A stretch of DNA of 64,000 nt from Rhizomys pruinosus (taxonomy: Eukaryota > Chordata > Mammalia > Rodentia > Spalacidae). The notes under the pieces are model-generated. The model saw nothing but the letters and a program-made list of their open reading frames with translations, was not told the origin of the DNA and did no database searches. The stretch lies in contig VZQC01000343.1 in the NCBI GenBank assembly GCA_009823505.1, forward strand, positions 741,823 to 805,822. The letters run 5' to 3'. Numbering within the stretch: position 1 is the first letter of the stretch; each line of letters begins with the position of its first letter. The translations under genes were made by a program, and so were the position numbers. Below, one piece after another: positions 43,791-54,569 of this stretch.

Positions 43791-44238
43791 AAATCATTAA
43801 CCCCAAAGCATATTAGCTCAAAAGCCTTTTACCAATGCGCTGAATGTATTTAAGCCTAGCTGAAAGGAGGCTATGTGCTTATTATTTCAATCTCCTCCAT
43901 CACCCTAAATATTTAAATCTGAACTTCAAAACCTCATGCCAAATTACTATATGATTGGGTGTTTACAAAAGCATCAGAACATAGGAATTGATGCCTTGAA
44001 TGCATGGAATATATAACCAAGTTAAAAAATGAATAATGAGGGAAGAATATTTAGAAGTGGAGATAAGCAAGTACATCTTGAAATAGTTAAATAGAAATAA
44101 TGTGTCAACACACATTATTTTAGAGTAACTAGACATACCACTTTGTGTTCTGCACAATCTTTCAGGTGCTTTCTTGGGCCTTGAGCCTTGAACACATGGG
44201 CTGAAATTTGAATGGGAGAATGCTTCATTATAAACTGA
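43791..44238. other. Unique sequence, no feature seen
   Basis: No recognised element or exon. Confidence 0.3.
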
Positions 44239-44242
44239 ATGC

Positions 44243-44461
44243 AGGGGCTGGAGAGTTAGCCTAGCGGTTAAGAGTGCCAACTGCTCTTGCAGAGGACCCG
44301 GGTTCGATCCCCAGCATCCACATGGGAGCTGAGAACCATCTGTAACTCCAATTCCAGGAGAACTCCAGTTCCAGGGGAATCCGAGACCCTCTTCTGACCT
44401 CCGCGGCATTGCACGACACGGGTGCACAGACCTGCATGCAGACAGTACATTCATACACATA
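44243..44461 (+). mobile_element. B2 SINE, young subfamily, tail replaced
   Basis: GGGCTGGAGAGTTAGCCTAGCGG to CAGTACATTCATACACATA with the two-unit block. The expected A/T-rich tail is missing: the sequence changes abruptly to AGGGGGGGAGTGGGGTGGGGG, which belongs to the duplicated block. This is the left edge of that block. Confidence 0.9.
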
Positions 44462-44803
44462 GGGGGGGAGTGGGGTGGGGGAGAGATCACACTGCTTCCT
44501 TAATCAAAAATCCCATATATGGAGGTTATTGCACTCCATATGCAACATTATGCAATAACAGCACAAGAACTTTACATGTCCCTTTTCATCCGCTATTTCC
44601 CCTACAAAGCTTGAAGCACAATGAGCTGATGGCTGAATGTCTCCTGTTTGGTTCACTAAAAATTTGCTAGTTAACTAACTTTGGTACACTCACAGGTCAT
44701 TGTGTAATATATTTTGAATTAAGACTGTAAAAGGAACATTCCAGAAGAAATCACTAGAATTAATGGTCTGGGCTCTATGAAGATTTCTCCATATCCTTTT
44801 TCT

Positions 44804-44960
44804 TTTTTTTTTGGTCTTTCCGACACGAGGTCTCCCTGTGCCCCAGCCTGGCCGGAACTCGCTTGGCGTAGTACCTGGCGGCCTTGACTCACAAAGAACC
44901 GCCTTGCTCTGCCTCCCAAGTGCTCTAGGATTAAAGGCCGTGCAACCCACCACGCACATC
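44804..44960 (-). mobile_element. B1 SINE, garbled copy
   Basis: Counterpart of the clean B1 at 53,140-53,297, with scattered extra and missing bases (CTGTGCCCCAGCCTGGCCGGAACTCGC). Confidence 0.85.
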
Positions 44961-45377
44961 CCATATCCTTTATAATGGTAAAGCAACTGTGGTTCCGTAG
45001 CCTGAATCTAGTCACAAGTGGAACAAATGAATCTTTTATTAAGTTATAACGTGCTTTTCATCTCTTAGTACGCTCTCAGTTTCTCAAGATTGAATGCTGA
45101 ATTCCCTCTACTACCATCATTTGGGTTTTTAATGCTTCTAGGGCTTCAGCACAAATATTCCACATACTGTGCTCTGTGTGGTCTGGCTGGACAGTGACCT
45201 TGAAGTCTAGGAACTTCTTAGTGCCCTTCGATGTGTTTGTAGTGTCTCCTAATTCCTCTGAAATAAAACCCAGGGGAAATAATTAATTTTTCCTATCAGT
45301 GATTTTTTTGGTCCAAAGTGAAAACTATATATAATAAATCAGTGCTCGCCTTTTATTCCAAATCAAAACATATGTGG

Positions 45378-45500
45378 AGCTCGGCATAGGGCTTTTTAGG
45401 TCTTTATCCAGCACTCAGGAGGGCGAGGCAAGTGGCTTCTGTAGGAGATCCAAGGCCCTCAGATGGGGGCTACAGGGAGTCTAGGTCTCAGGTAAAACAA
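45378..45500 (+). mobile_element. Old B1 SINE (left copy)
   Basis: GAGCTCGGCATAGGGC through GGGGGCTACAGGGAGTCTAGGTCTCAGG, matching 53,713-53,825. Confidence 0.75.
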
Positions 45501-46228
45501 ACAAACCAAAAAAACAAAAAAAAAAAAACAAATAAATAAAACAAAATAAAAAAGAAAAAAAAAAAAAAAGATGTTGAGTATATATGTGTGCTAGATATTT
45601 GAGCCATTTTCCAGAGATAAAAGCTTCATTTACCCTTTAAAATCTACCTTTAGCAACTCTGAGTGAGTATACTTAAGTACATAAGAATATCCAAACTTTA
45701 TATTATTGGACATTTTTTCAAAGTCTAACACAGCAGTCTTCTGTCCTAGTAAGGAGGAGCAAGAATCTGTTCTATCTCCTAAGAGTGATAGGTGAAGATA
45801 ATCTGTATCACCTTGTAGCTGTGAAGAGCTGTAGAGCATGTTGGCCATATTGGAGAAAAGTTTAGAAAATGAAACCACCTGGACTTAGTTTGGATGGGGT
45901 GTAGGTGTAGAGAGGACGGAGTATAAGAGTCCAGGATGAAATAAATGGATCACATGTCTGCTTGTTGTTTTTTACCACATTCTAGGAAAACTGCAGGTCT
46001 TCACACTGAATTGTACAAAATGATTGGACGATAGTCCATTGTCAATTTCAATTCAAATCCACTGGTGGATTAGGCTAAATTTTCTATCTCCTGGTTTAGA
46101 AGAAATCCAAAGTAAGACAGAAGTGGAAGGAGTATAGGGGATGGATGTTGGTAACCGATCAGAATTTTACCCAGATGCCTTAACCCAAATAGTATCCTTC
46201 TGAGTAATTTACATGGTTGAAAATGTTG

Positions 46229-46490
46229 GGGCTGGAGAGGTGGCTGAGCAGTTAAGAGTGGCCGCTGCTCTGGTGCAGAGGACCTGGGTTTGATTCCCAG
46301 TACCCAACATGCGGCTAAGACCGTATTTAAGTCCGGGCATGGTGGGCACGCCTTTAATGCCCTAGAATTTGGGAGGAGACAGGGAAGGTGGTTTCTCTGT
46401 GACGTTCAAGGACAGCACTGGTCTACGGTGCAATTCCAGGCAGCTGGGGCTATAGGAGTGACCCTGTCTTAAAAAAAAAAAAAGACAAAA
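46229..46490 (+). mobile_element. Chimeric B2-B1 SINE (locus A, left copy)
   Basis: Lower-quality version of the element at 54,570-54,824. AAAATGTTG flanks it at about 46,220-46,228 and 46,491-46,499. Confidence 0.8.
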
Positions 46491-46929
46491 AAAATGTTGT
46501 AGCTCAATTATCCTCTCCCGATTTTCCTCTATCATAGTAATAAGAACTAACATAAAACAGGGGGTCTTTGTTGATTGAATGACTATCCATATTGGCAATC
46601 TCATGGTCAAATATTTCTTTAATTTGACCAGAATAGTCAAGAATCTAAAATTATACATATCCATGAAGTTCAATGTCTTATCTTTAGGTCTTTCTCAAAG
46701 ACAGAAAGGGATCTAGATTGAAAGTAGGCTCTGTGATTTCTTGGGGTTCTTTCCAAGTTTACTCTTCTCTCTTCAGTCCTAAATCTATATTCACCCTGAG
46801 CTGGGCAGGGAAAAGCTCTGCTGATTGCCTCAGTACCGGTCAACATGAAAAGCCCTGATTGAGAGCATTAAAGTTCTATCTCACTAGTAAGTGAAAACTC
46901 TGTTGAGATAGTACTGGGTGTATCTTATC

Positions 46930-47005
46930 ACCCCAGTACCTTGCAGAGTTCTGGGAGCTCAGTACGTGCTTGTTGACTTGTTGAGTATGTGTTGAATGGC
47001 TAGGG
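46930..47005 (+). mobile_element. MIR/L2-like relic (left copy)
   Basis: CCCCAGTACCTTGCAGAGTTCTGGGAGCTCAGTACGTGCTTGTTGAC resembles the 3' end theme of MIR or L2. Repeated at 55,260-55,330. Confidence 0.5.
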
Positions 47006-48411
47006 TGTGATGTACCCATTAAGTGAGATCTAGTTTTGGATTCCCAAAGCTAATCGTTCTCCTCCTTTTGCTTGGCAGACTTAGAAGTTCTGTTGCTAAC
47101 CTGTTTGTTATGCTAGTTCTGCCATCTGTACTTTTGACCACAACCTCCTAATCAGATGTTGACTGTACCTTGCCATTTTAACCCCTTTGTAAGATGCCCA
47201 CTTGAAAGATTAAGGCCTTTAGCCTAACAGTAAGGCTCTTTTCATCCAGAATGCCTGAGATCTTGGTACAAAGATTACTGTGTGAGCTCTCTAGGAACGT
47301 TCAATTTTTAAGTACTTTGAAATGATTAGGGTTGCTTAATGATTCAGTGATATTGAATACAGGATTCTCTGGTAATTCTGAAGATGCCAAGAGCTGGGCT
47401 CTCCAGTAAGTTTGTGCAGATAGGAATCATTTATCATCCATCAGTGCTGCCAATGGAGACAGTGTAGAAATGAAGCAGCTAGCACAGGTTGCTTTAGAAT
47501 CTGTCTCCTCATAAAAGCACAAAAAGTAGTTCAACTTACACACAAATGGGGAATTACTGAATCCTATTAACTAACACCTCTACTAATTATTAACACCTTT
47601 CCTGACTTGCCTCCTAGACTGATTATTTTAGTTACACTCACTTTCTTAGATGAGCCCTCTTTGATCTGGCAGCCCCACTGTTTAACAAAGTAAAATCTCT
47701 CATCTTTCAAGAAACTCACTCTGCAGGACTGCCTAACTGGGATAGGTCAATATGTTCCACAGTTGCATAGTATAGATATGCTGTGCCACTCACTTGACAA
47801 CAACTACCACATGTTGTCTGAACTTCCTTTCTGGGGATGAACGTTTTTCCACACACTGATAATCTTTCTTAACTGGATGCATTTGAACTTTCAACTTGGC
47901 CTGGTGGTATTCCACTCACAAAAAAATGCTTCACTGGATTTCTTGGTTCCTCATTTGTGCTGTATCTGGAGCGTTTGCCAGCCCTACGATCTCGATCTCA
48001 GGAAACAGTTGGAGACCTCATGTTGAGAGCATTTTTTTTAAAAGATAAAAACAATATAATGAACTTTGAGTTGCTTGAAAGCTCTCTGGTTTGATTCCTT
48101 ACATTTCAATTAATATGTTCAATCTATGACTTTGACCTTCTAAGCCCACTTATGCGATCTTCTTGGCTTCTTATCACTCTTCCCCAGTCTGGCCACATGG
48201 AGTGGTTGGGGCGTGGCTAGCAAACGGACCACTTGGTGGGGCGGTTGAGGCCTTCGACTTGTACCTTGAAATCTTTTGTGTGGCACGTTCTTTCACATTC
48301 TTCAAACTGTGGAAAAAATCACTTTCTCTGATGGTTCTCTTCAAAGCGTTTCTGCGGAGAGTTCGTTCGGCTCAAAAAACACCCCCCCCCCGAAAAAGTG
48401 AATAAAGCGCC

Positions 48412-48575
48412 AGGTGAGGTGAGGTGACGCACCCTTATAATTCCCCCGCACTCGTGAGGCAGAGGGCATGGCGGATCTCTGTTGAGGGCAAAGCCGCTGG
48501 TAAACCAGATCGAGTTTCAGAGCCAATGGGGCAGCAGGAAAGACCTTGTCTCCAATATCACCAAACAAAACAAAA
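48412..48575 (+). mobile_element. B1 SINE, garbled copy
   Basis: Counterpart of 56,725-56,880, disrupted by single-base indels. Confidence 0.8.
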
Positions 48576-48734
48576 CAAAACAAAACAAGCAAGCATCTCT
48601 TAACCCACTTAGTTACTATCTATTATATCACATGAGCTGATGCCTTCATTGTTTGCATCAGAACTTATTACAATAATCTGTGCTTTTCTCCTTAGACTGA
48701 GGTGCACGTTTATTCAGGACAGGCATCCAATAAT

Positions 48735-48800
48735 ATTCCCACAATATCTTCACTGCCTAGACTGGACCTGGCACAGGTGAAGCATCCAACAAGTACAGAT
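48735..48800 (+). mobile_element. MIR-like relic (left copy)
   Basis: CTGCCTAGACTGGACCTGGCACAGGTGAAGCATCCAACAAGTACAGATGAAT follows the MIR 3' theme. The surrounding 68-residue ORF is identical in the right copy (57,009-57,215). Confidence 0.5.
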
Positions 48801-49254
48801 GAATATGTTAGTCTGATTGTCTTGGTTGTACCTGGGATACACCAGGAGTTTCCAAACTTAACTCTTCATTGGCTGGTTATTGGTCTAGAGGTGGAGAGGA
48901 TACTGTAGACTATATTGCCTTCATGATTTTACTCAATTCCTACTAGATGAAAATCTCTGAGGACCAGGCTTGTAATCAATAATTCGATAAAAGTTCATTG
49001 ACTATGATATTAGCCATGTTTAGAAACAATTGATAATGATATTACATAGTTTACCACTTACTGTTGAAGAAACCAGGATTCAAATCCTTCAAAATCTAGG
49101 ATTCCATAGCAAAAGCAGGTCCAAAGAGTACAATGTAATATGTTAGTTCAAGTGACTGAAGTAATGGAATACAGCTTTTCACAGAGGTTCTTTGTGTTAG
49201 AATCTAGTGTTCATGTCAGCTAAACCTTCTGAGGATGCTGAAGAACAGGAATTG

Positions 49255-49622
49255 TGTTGGTTTGAATGAGAAATGTCCCCCCCTAGGCTCTTAGTTTTGT
49301 TTAAATACTTTGTCCCAGTGTGGTGGCGTAATGTTTGTGGAAAGTTTAGGGAGGTATGGCCTTGCTGAGAAGAAGCATGTCACTACTGTCAGACTTTGAG
49401 AATATATAGCTACACCCACTTCCATTCTGTCTCTGTCTGCTTCCGGTTTCTGTCTGAAGATGTGAGCTTTCACCTTTCTATTCTGGCCATTTCTGCCACC
49501 ATGCCTCCCCAGGCATAAACTGACCTCTTATCCCTCTGGAAGGTAACATCAAATAAACTCCTTCCTTTTATAAGTTCCTTGGTCTGATGTTTTATCACAA
49601 CACAGAAAAATAGCTAATACAA
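49255..49622 (+). mobile_element. RCHARR1 hAT-Charlie element (left copy)
   Basis: TTGTGTTGGTTTGAATGAGAAATGTCCCC to ATAGCTAATACA: the rodent RCHARR1 pattern, with the internal GAGGTATGGCCTTGCTGA and CCATGCCTCCCCAGGC blocks. Repeated at 57,558-57,920. Confidence 0.8.
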
Positions 49623-49699
49623 GAACGTTTTTTTTTTCTCTGCATATTGAGCTGACATACTTCCCTCAGGATTTCATTGTTGACGGTCTTAAGGTGATA

Positions 49700-49835
49700 T
49701 GATTCTCAAAGAGGGGACTTAGACAATGCTCTCAAGGCTTTTTGGGCCAGTCGGCAAATGCGCAGGGGTTAATATCTAGCATTAGTAGGTAGAGACTTGA
49801 AAGATAACATCTTACAATAACACAACACATCCAAG
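49700..49835 (-). mobile_element. Ancient hAT-type (MER class) relic (left copy)
   Basis: Counterpart of 57,993-58,130. Confidence 0.5.
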
Positions 49836-50196
49836 GAGGAATTTCCCAGTTCCAACTATCAATTGTTCTGAGAACCTGAAGCTATAGCTGAGATGTTCTT
49901 CTATAGACATCAATATCCTTAATGTGTTTTGAGAACCTTTTTGTATGGCACACTTTAAAATACATTGAACGTATTTCTCTGCTTTTTAAGAGATAGAATT
50001 GATAAAACAAGAAATAACTTTGCTAGATGTGAACCACAATTATAAATACCTTTTATGCTCCGTAGTTATGACTTTGGAAAGGGTGTTGTGGTCATTTTAG
50101 AACTCTTGGCACCTTGGGGATTTTGCTTCTTGAATCTGCACTGTACAATGTTCATCTGGATAAGATTTTAAGTTCTTTTTAACAAAAATTTTTTCT

Positions 50197-50301
50197 GGGG
50201 CTGGAGAGACGGCTCAGTGGCAAGAGCACAGACTCCTCTGCAGAGGACCTGGGTTCGATTCCCAGCAATCCCTTGGGAGCTAAAAACCATCTTTAACTCC
50301 G
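50197..50301 (+). mobile_element. B2 SINE, cut at the duplication edge
   Basis: GGGGCTGGAGAGACGGCTCAGTGG to ACCATCTTTAACTCCGAG; then unrelated sequence. The intact version is 58,497-58,728. The left copy of the duplication therefore ends inside this B2. Confidence 0.85.
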
Positions 50302-50739
50302 AGTTTCCAAATATAATCTGATATCATTTATGTTTGAATCCAGCAGGGTTACAAACACTCCTCAGTTCTACCAAATTCTTTAGGATTTACCCCTCCCTTA
50401 GGCTTCCCTACATCACCTGGCTCCTGCAAACTCCTTAAGCCCTACCCAGTCAGGATCCAACAGGTCCTCTTGGTTTCCACAGGTCCCCCAAACAGCATTA
50501 CTTAGTACTTCTCAGTGCTGCCTTCTCTGAGGGGCTCTGCATTTGAGACTTTCTCAAAGGAAGGTTCTCCAAAACTCTCAACTCTCCTCTGTCCCCAGAG
50601 ATGGTTTCGAATCGCCTTCCAGTGTCTGGCCAGCAGCTCCTTCAAAGTTAGTGAAGAATCTTCCTTGGAAAGGGAGCTGGCCCCCTTCCTCGTGTGGAAG
50701 CCCCAGCCCTGACCGCCTCTGGGTCCCAGAGACCAGGGG
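50302..50739. other. Unique sequence before the CpG-rich block
   Basis: Increasingly C-rich towards the right; no exon assigned. Confidence 0.35.
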
Positions 50740-51260
50740 AGGAGCCAAGTGGCAGGAGGCGGGAGCTTTGGCTGGCCTGACACCTGTCGTGGGCGACCAC
50801 AGTGGCTGCAGCCTCCAACAGCTGGTGGCGGCCGCCACAGCAGGGACCCGCCGGGAGCGGAAGGAATTAAACGCCCGCCCATCGCATCAGGCTTGGCCGC
50901 TCCCTCCTCCTCGCCCTCCCTCTTCGTGCAGCCTCCTCCTCCCGGTCCCCTCAGGCTCTGCCGCGGGACTTGGTGCCAGCGGCGCTTTGAACCCAGCTCC
51001 AGCTCAGCCCGGACCAAGCCGAGGAGGTTGACACCCAAGGCTTGCACGGACATGGCAGTGAAATAAGGGAACCTTCCAGAGACGCGGCGACCCTCGGCTA
51101 AGTTGGAGTGCTGGCTGCTCCTCCAAACGCGGATATGGGGGACCCGTCTTATGGCGAGAAGACACGGCTGCACTACGCGGTGAGTGTCCTAGAGTGCGCG
51201 AAGACGAAAGGGGGCGCCACTTGGTTGGACCCAGAAAGGGACAGTTTGGAGAAGATGGGA
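50740..51260 (+). promoter_or_regulatory. CpG-rich probable promoter
   Basis: The only strongly GC-rich, CpG-dense block in the window: GGTGGCGGCCGCCACAGC, GACCCGCCGGGAGCGG, AACGCCCGCCCATCGC (a GC-box-like site at about 50,872), CTGCCGCGGGACTTGGTGCCAGCGGCGC and GAGACGCGGCGACCCTCGGC. In mammals such blocks usually mark promoters. It leads into the exon at 51,135-51,179. CpG-island promoters often fire both ways, so a minus-strand transcript is also possible. No TATA box is evident. Confidence 0.72.
51135..51179 (+). CDS. Probable first coding exon of an unidentified gene
   Basis: ATG at 51,135 has a favourable context (G at -3 and G at +4) and is the first ATG in its frame after an in-frame TAA at 51,099. 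It encodes MGDPSYGEKTRLHYA and is followed at 51,180 by GTGAGTGT, a good donor, on a codon boundary. The location inside the CpG-rich block is where a first exon is expected. The peptide is polar with no signal peptide or membrane segment. If unspliced, the frame would stay open to 51,369 (79 codons from the ATG), but the donor makes splicing more likely. I do not recognise the protein. The next exon is not identified; a candidate acceptor lies far downstream at 62,204. The sequence right of the N gap may be misplaced, which would break the link to any downstream exon. Confidence 0.5.
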
Positions 51261-52297
51261 TCTGTGCATGGCTTTCCTGAGGTCCTTTGGTTAGGGGAGC
51301 TGATGTGCTGGGCACCTCACTCTGGAGTGCCACCTGCTCTTGAAAGCCACACTCTCCTCACAATCCCTTAGTGTAGGATCCCTCGCACCCCGGAGTCCAC
51401 TTTCCTGTGACCTGAACAGTGATCACTGAGTAGGCAATCAGCAGCTGGACCCCGTCGCCGCCTTGCTGGTTAGGACCTAGAAATACAACTCCTGGGGCTG
51501 GGCGAACCTTTGGCTAAATACAAATGAAAGTACTAGAGTGGAGCTAGAGGCAGACATGAAGGTTGTCCACTGATCTGACTGTGTAGCCAGTGGAGTTGCT
51601 GGAGAAATGTCGCAGGACAATTTGAGGTACACCTATTTTGCTCCTTTGAAAGAGGGTGTGCATTTAACTCCGAGTTTGTAAAGGGACAGACTGTTGTCCA
51701 CTCAATATAAGAGAATACTAGGGAATCTTCCTTTCTATCCTCTGACCTCTCCTTTCTCCGTTGACAAATTTTCCACAAAAATTTATTGGGGATTTAATTT
51801 GTGTGTTGGGCTCTGTAGTAAAGCACTGCACGTACCCACCCCAGGAGTCAAGATTTCACGTTAATGACTAACTAAATCAAGATTCTAGATTAAGCTTATT
51901 TTTGAGAGAAAGTAAAAAGGCAAGGGGGAAGAACAGAAAGCTATTTGAGGAATGAGCACACTTCTGAAGACTGCCAGCAAGGAGACAGGCAGCGTGTTTA
52001 GCTTGTGCTAGTCTTTTAGACGTTTTATTTTCTTCTTGTAAGATGTGTCCTTTTGAGATGAGATGTTGCGGTTGTTCTGTCATCTGCTAATTTCCTTACT
52101 TTTCCTTGACATGATTTTCACTGTTGAGCTTGAACATTCTGACTGCCAACTTTGAAAACTAGAGAGAAACATACAAGACAAAGAACTGACAAGAAGAATC
52201 AATATTTATAGTAAGAAAAAAGGAGGTATCTGTCTGGAATTCACATCCTCCCAATCCACGCACCACAATAGAAATTATATATATATATATATATATA
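51261..52297. other. Probable intron 1 start; unique sequence
   Basis: CpG content falls away. No repeat until the (TA)n at 52,275-52,297 that runs into the gap. Confidence 0.4.
52275..52297. repeat. (TA)n at gap edge
   Basis: TATATA run interrupted by the N gap; its true length is unknown. Confidence 0.9.
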
Positions 52298-52771
52298 NNN
52301 NNNNNNNNNNNNNNNNNNNNNNNNNNNNNNNNNNNNNNNNNNNNNNNNNNNNNNNNNNNNNNNNNNNNNNNNNNNNNNNNNNNNNNNNNNNNNNNNNNNN
52401 NNNNNNNNNNNNNNNNNNNNNNNNNNNNNNNNNNNNNNNNNNNNNNNNNNNNNNNNNNNNNNNNNNNNNNNNNNNNNNNNNNNNNNNNNNNNNNNNNNNN
52501 NNNNNNNNNNNNNNNNNNNNNNNNNNNNNNNNNNNNNNNNNNNNNNNNNNNNNNNNNNNNNNNNNNNNNNNNNNNNNNNNNNNNNNNNNNNNNNNNNNNN
52601 NNNNNNNNNNNNNNNNNNNNNNNNNNNNNNNNNNNNNNNNNNNNNNNNNNNNNNNNNNNNNNNNNNNNNNNNNNNNNNNNNNNNNNNNNNNNNNNNNNNN
52701 NNNNNNNNNNNNNNNNNNNNNNNNNNNNNNNNNNNNNNNNNNNNNNNNNNNNNNNNNNNNNNNNNNNNNNN
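52298..52771. other. Assembly gap (474 N)
   Basis: Unsequenced. Bounded by (TA)n on the left and a G-run-rich tract on the right; both are difficult templates. Confidence 0.99.
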
Positions 52772-52784
52772 GTGCCATTTATCA

Positions 52785-52823
52785 GAATGTGGGGGTGGGG
52801 GGTGGGAGTGGGGGGTGGGGGAG
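52785..52823 (+). repeat. G-run tract, G-quadruplex-like
   Basis: At least five runs of three to six G separated by one to four bases (GTGGGGGTGGGGGG, TGGGAGTGGGGGG, TGGGGG). A shorter version stands at 44,462-44,483, at the left edge of the other copy. Confidence 0.8.
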
Positions 52824-53139
52824 AGATCACAACTGCTTCCTTAATCAAAATCCCATTATATGAAGGTTATTGCCTCCATATGCAAACATATGAATACAGC
52901 ACAAGAACTTTACATTGTCATTTTCATTCCGCTATTTCCCCTAAAAGCTTGAAGTCACATTGAGGCTGATGGTAATGTCTCCTTTTGGTTTCTAAAAATT
53001 TGCTAGTTAACTAAACCTTGGTACTATCACAGGTCATTGTGTACATATATTTTGAATTAAGACTGTAAAAAGGAACATTCCAGAAAGAAATCACTAGAAT
53101 TAATGGTCTGGGCTCTATGAAGATTTCTCCATATCCTTT

Positions 53140-53297
53140 TTTTTTTTTTTTTGGTCTTTCCGACACAGGGTCTCCCTGTAGCCCCAGCTGGCCTGGAACT
53201 CGCTAGGTAGACCAGGCTGGCCTTGAACTCACAAAGATCCGCCTGCCTCTGCCTCCCAAGTGCTAGGATTAAAGGCGTGCACCACCACGCCCAGTCT
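53140..53297 (-). mobile_element. B1 SINE
   Basis: TTTGGTCTTTCCGACACAGGG to GCGTGCACCACCACGCCCAG; flanked by TCTCCATATCCTTT on both sides (about 53,126 and 53,295). Confidence 0.95.
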
Positions 53298-53712
53298 CCA
53301 TATCCTTTATAATGGTAAAGCAACTGTGTTCAGTAGCCTGAATCAGTCACAAGTGGAACAAATGATCTTTATTAAGTATAACCTGTTGCTTTTCATCTCT
53401 TAGTAAGGCTCTCAGTTTCTCAAGATTGAATGCTGAATTCCCTCTACTACCATCATTTGGGTTTTTAATGCTTCTAGGGCTTCAGCACAAATATTCCACA
53501 TACTGTGCTCTGTGTGGTCTGGCTGGACAGTGACCTTGAAGTCTAGGAACTTCTTAGTGCCCTTCGATGTGTTTGTAGTGTCTCCTAATTCCTCTGAAAT
53601 AAAACCCAGGGGAAAATAATTAATATTTTCCCTTCAGTGATTTTTTTTGTCCAAAGTGAAACTATATATAATAAATCAGTGCTCGCCTTTTATTCCAAAT
53701 CAAAACATATGT

Positions 53713-53880
53713 GGAGCTCGGCATAGTGGCTTAGGTCTTTCATCCAGCACTCAGGAGGCAGAGGCAAGTGGATTCTTATGAGATCCAGGCCAGATGGGGC
53801 TACAGGGAGTCTAGGTCTCAGTAAACAAACAACCAACCAAACAACCAACCAAACAAATAAATACATACCTACATAAATAG
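53713..53880 (+). mobile_element. Old B1 SINE with AAAC-rich tail
   Basis: GAGCTCGGCATAGTGGC to GTCTAGGTCTCAG, then an array of AACA/ACCA/AATA tail repeats. Confidence 0.78.
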
Positions 53881-54569
53881 AAAAAGGAAAAGGAAAAAAA
53901 AAAAGATGTTCGGAGTATATTGTGTGCTAGATATTTGAGCCATTTTCCAGAGATAAAAGCTTCATTTACCCTTTAAAATCTACTTTATGCAACTCTGAGT
54001 GAAGTATACACTTAAGTACATAAGAATATCCAAACTTTATATTATTGGACATTTTTTCAAAGTCTAACACAGCAGTCTTCTGTCCTAGTAAGGAGGAGCA
54101 AGAATCTGTTCTATCTCCTAAGAGTGATAGGTGAAGATAATCTGTATCACCTTGTAGCTGTGAAGGAGCTGTAGAGCAGTTGGCATATTGGAGAAAAGTT
54201 TAGAAAATGAAACCACCTGGACTTAGTTTGGATGGGGTGTAGGTGTAGAGAGGACGGAGTATAAGAGTCCAGGATGAAATAAATGGATCAATGTCTGCTT
54301 GTTTGTTTTTTACCACATTTCTAGGAAAACTGCAGGTCTTCACACTGAATTTACAAAATGATTGGACATAGTCATTGTCAATTTCAAATTCAAATCCAAC
54401 TGGTGGATTAGGCAAATTTTCTATCTCCTGGTTAAAGAAATCCAAAGTAAGAACAGGAAAGTGGAAGGTAGTATAGGGATGGATAGTTGGTAACCGAATC
54501 AAGAATTTTACCCAGATGCCTTAACCCAAATAGTATCCTTCTGAGTAATTTACATGGTTGAAAATGTTG

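Larger units (their letters stand above)
44462..50301 (+). repeat. Left copy of a ~5.8-kb direct duplication (indel-rich)
   Basis: Collinear with 52,785-58,605 at an offset of about 8.3 kb. Long stretches are identical (for example about 46,680-46,805 with 55,005-55,130, and most of 46,880-47,705 with 55,205-56,030), while other stretches differ by many single-base insertions and deletions, mostly inside SINEs. A B1 such as 44,804-44,960 is garbled here but near consensus at 53,140-53,297. The left copy is the lower-quality version. Confidence 0.93.

Noticed and set aside
48702..48908. 68-residue ORF present identically at 57,009-57,215, preceded by TTTTCTCCTTAG and containing GCACAG/GTGAAG
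   Set aside because: The repetition is due to the 5.8-kb duplication, and the splice-like block overlaps a MIR-like sequence; a real exon is not supported.
50502..51173. 223-residue minus-strand ORF through the CpG-rich block
   Set aside because: GC-rich DNA has few stops, so long ORFs arise by chance; several frames are open here on both strands and no domain is recognisable.
52159..52848. Long minus-strand ORFs of 229 and 167 residues
   Set aside because: They consist mainly of N translated as unknown residues across the gap.
53828..53880. AACA/ACCA direct repeats that could look like a short regular array
   Set aside because: It is the degenerate tail of an old B1, with no spacer structure.
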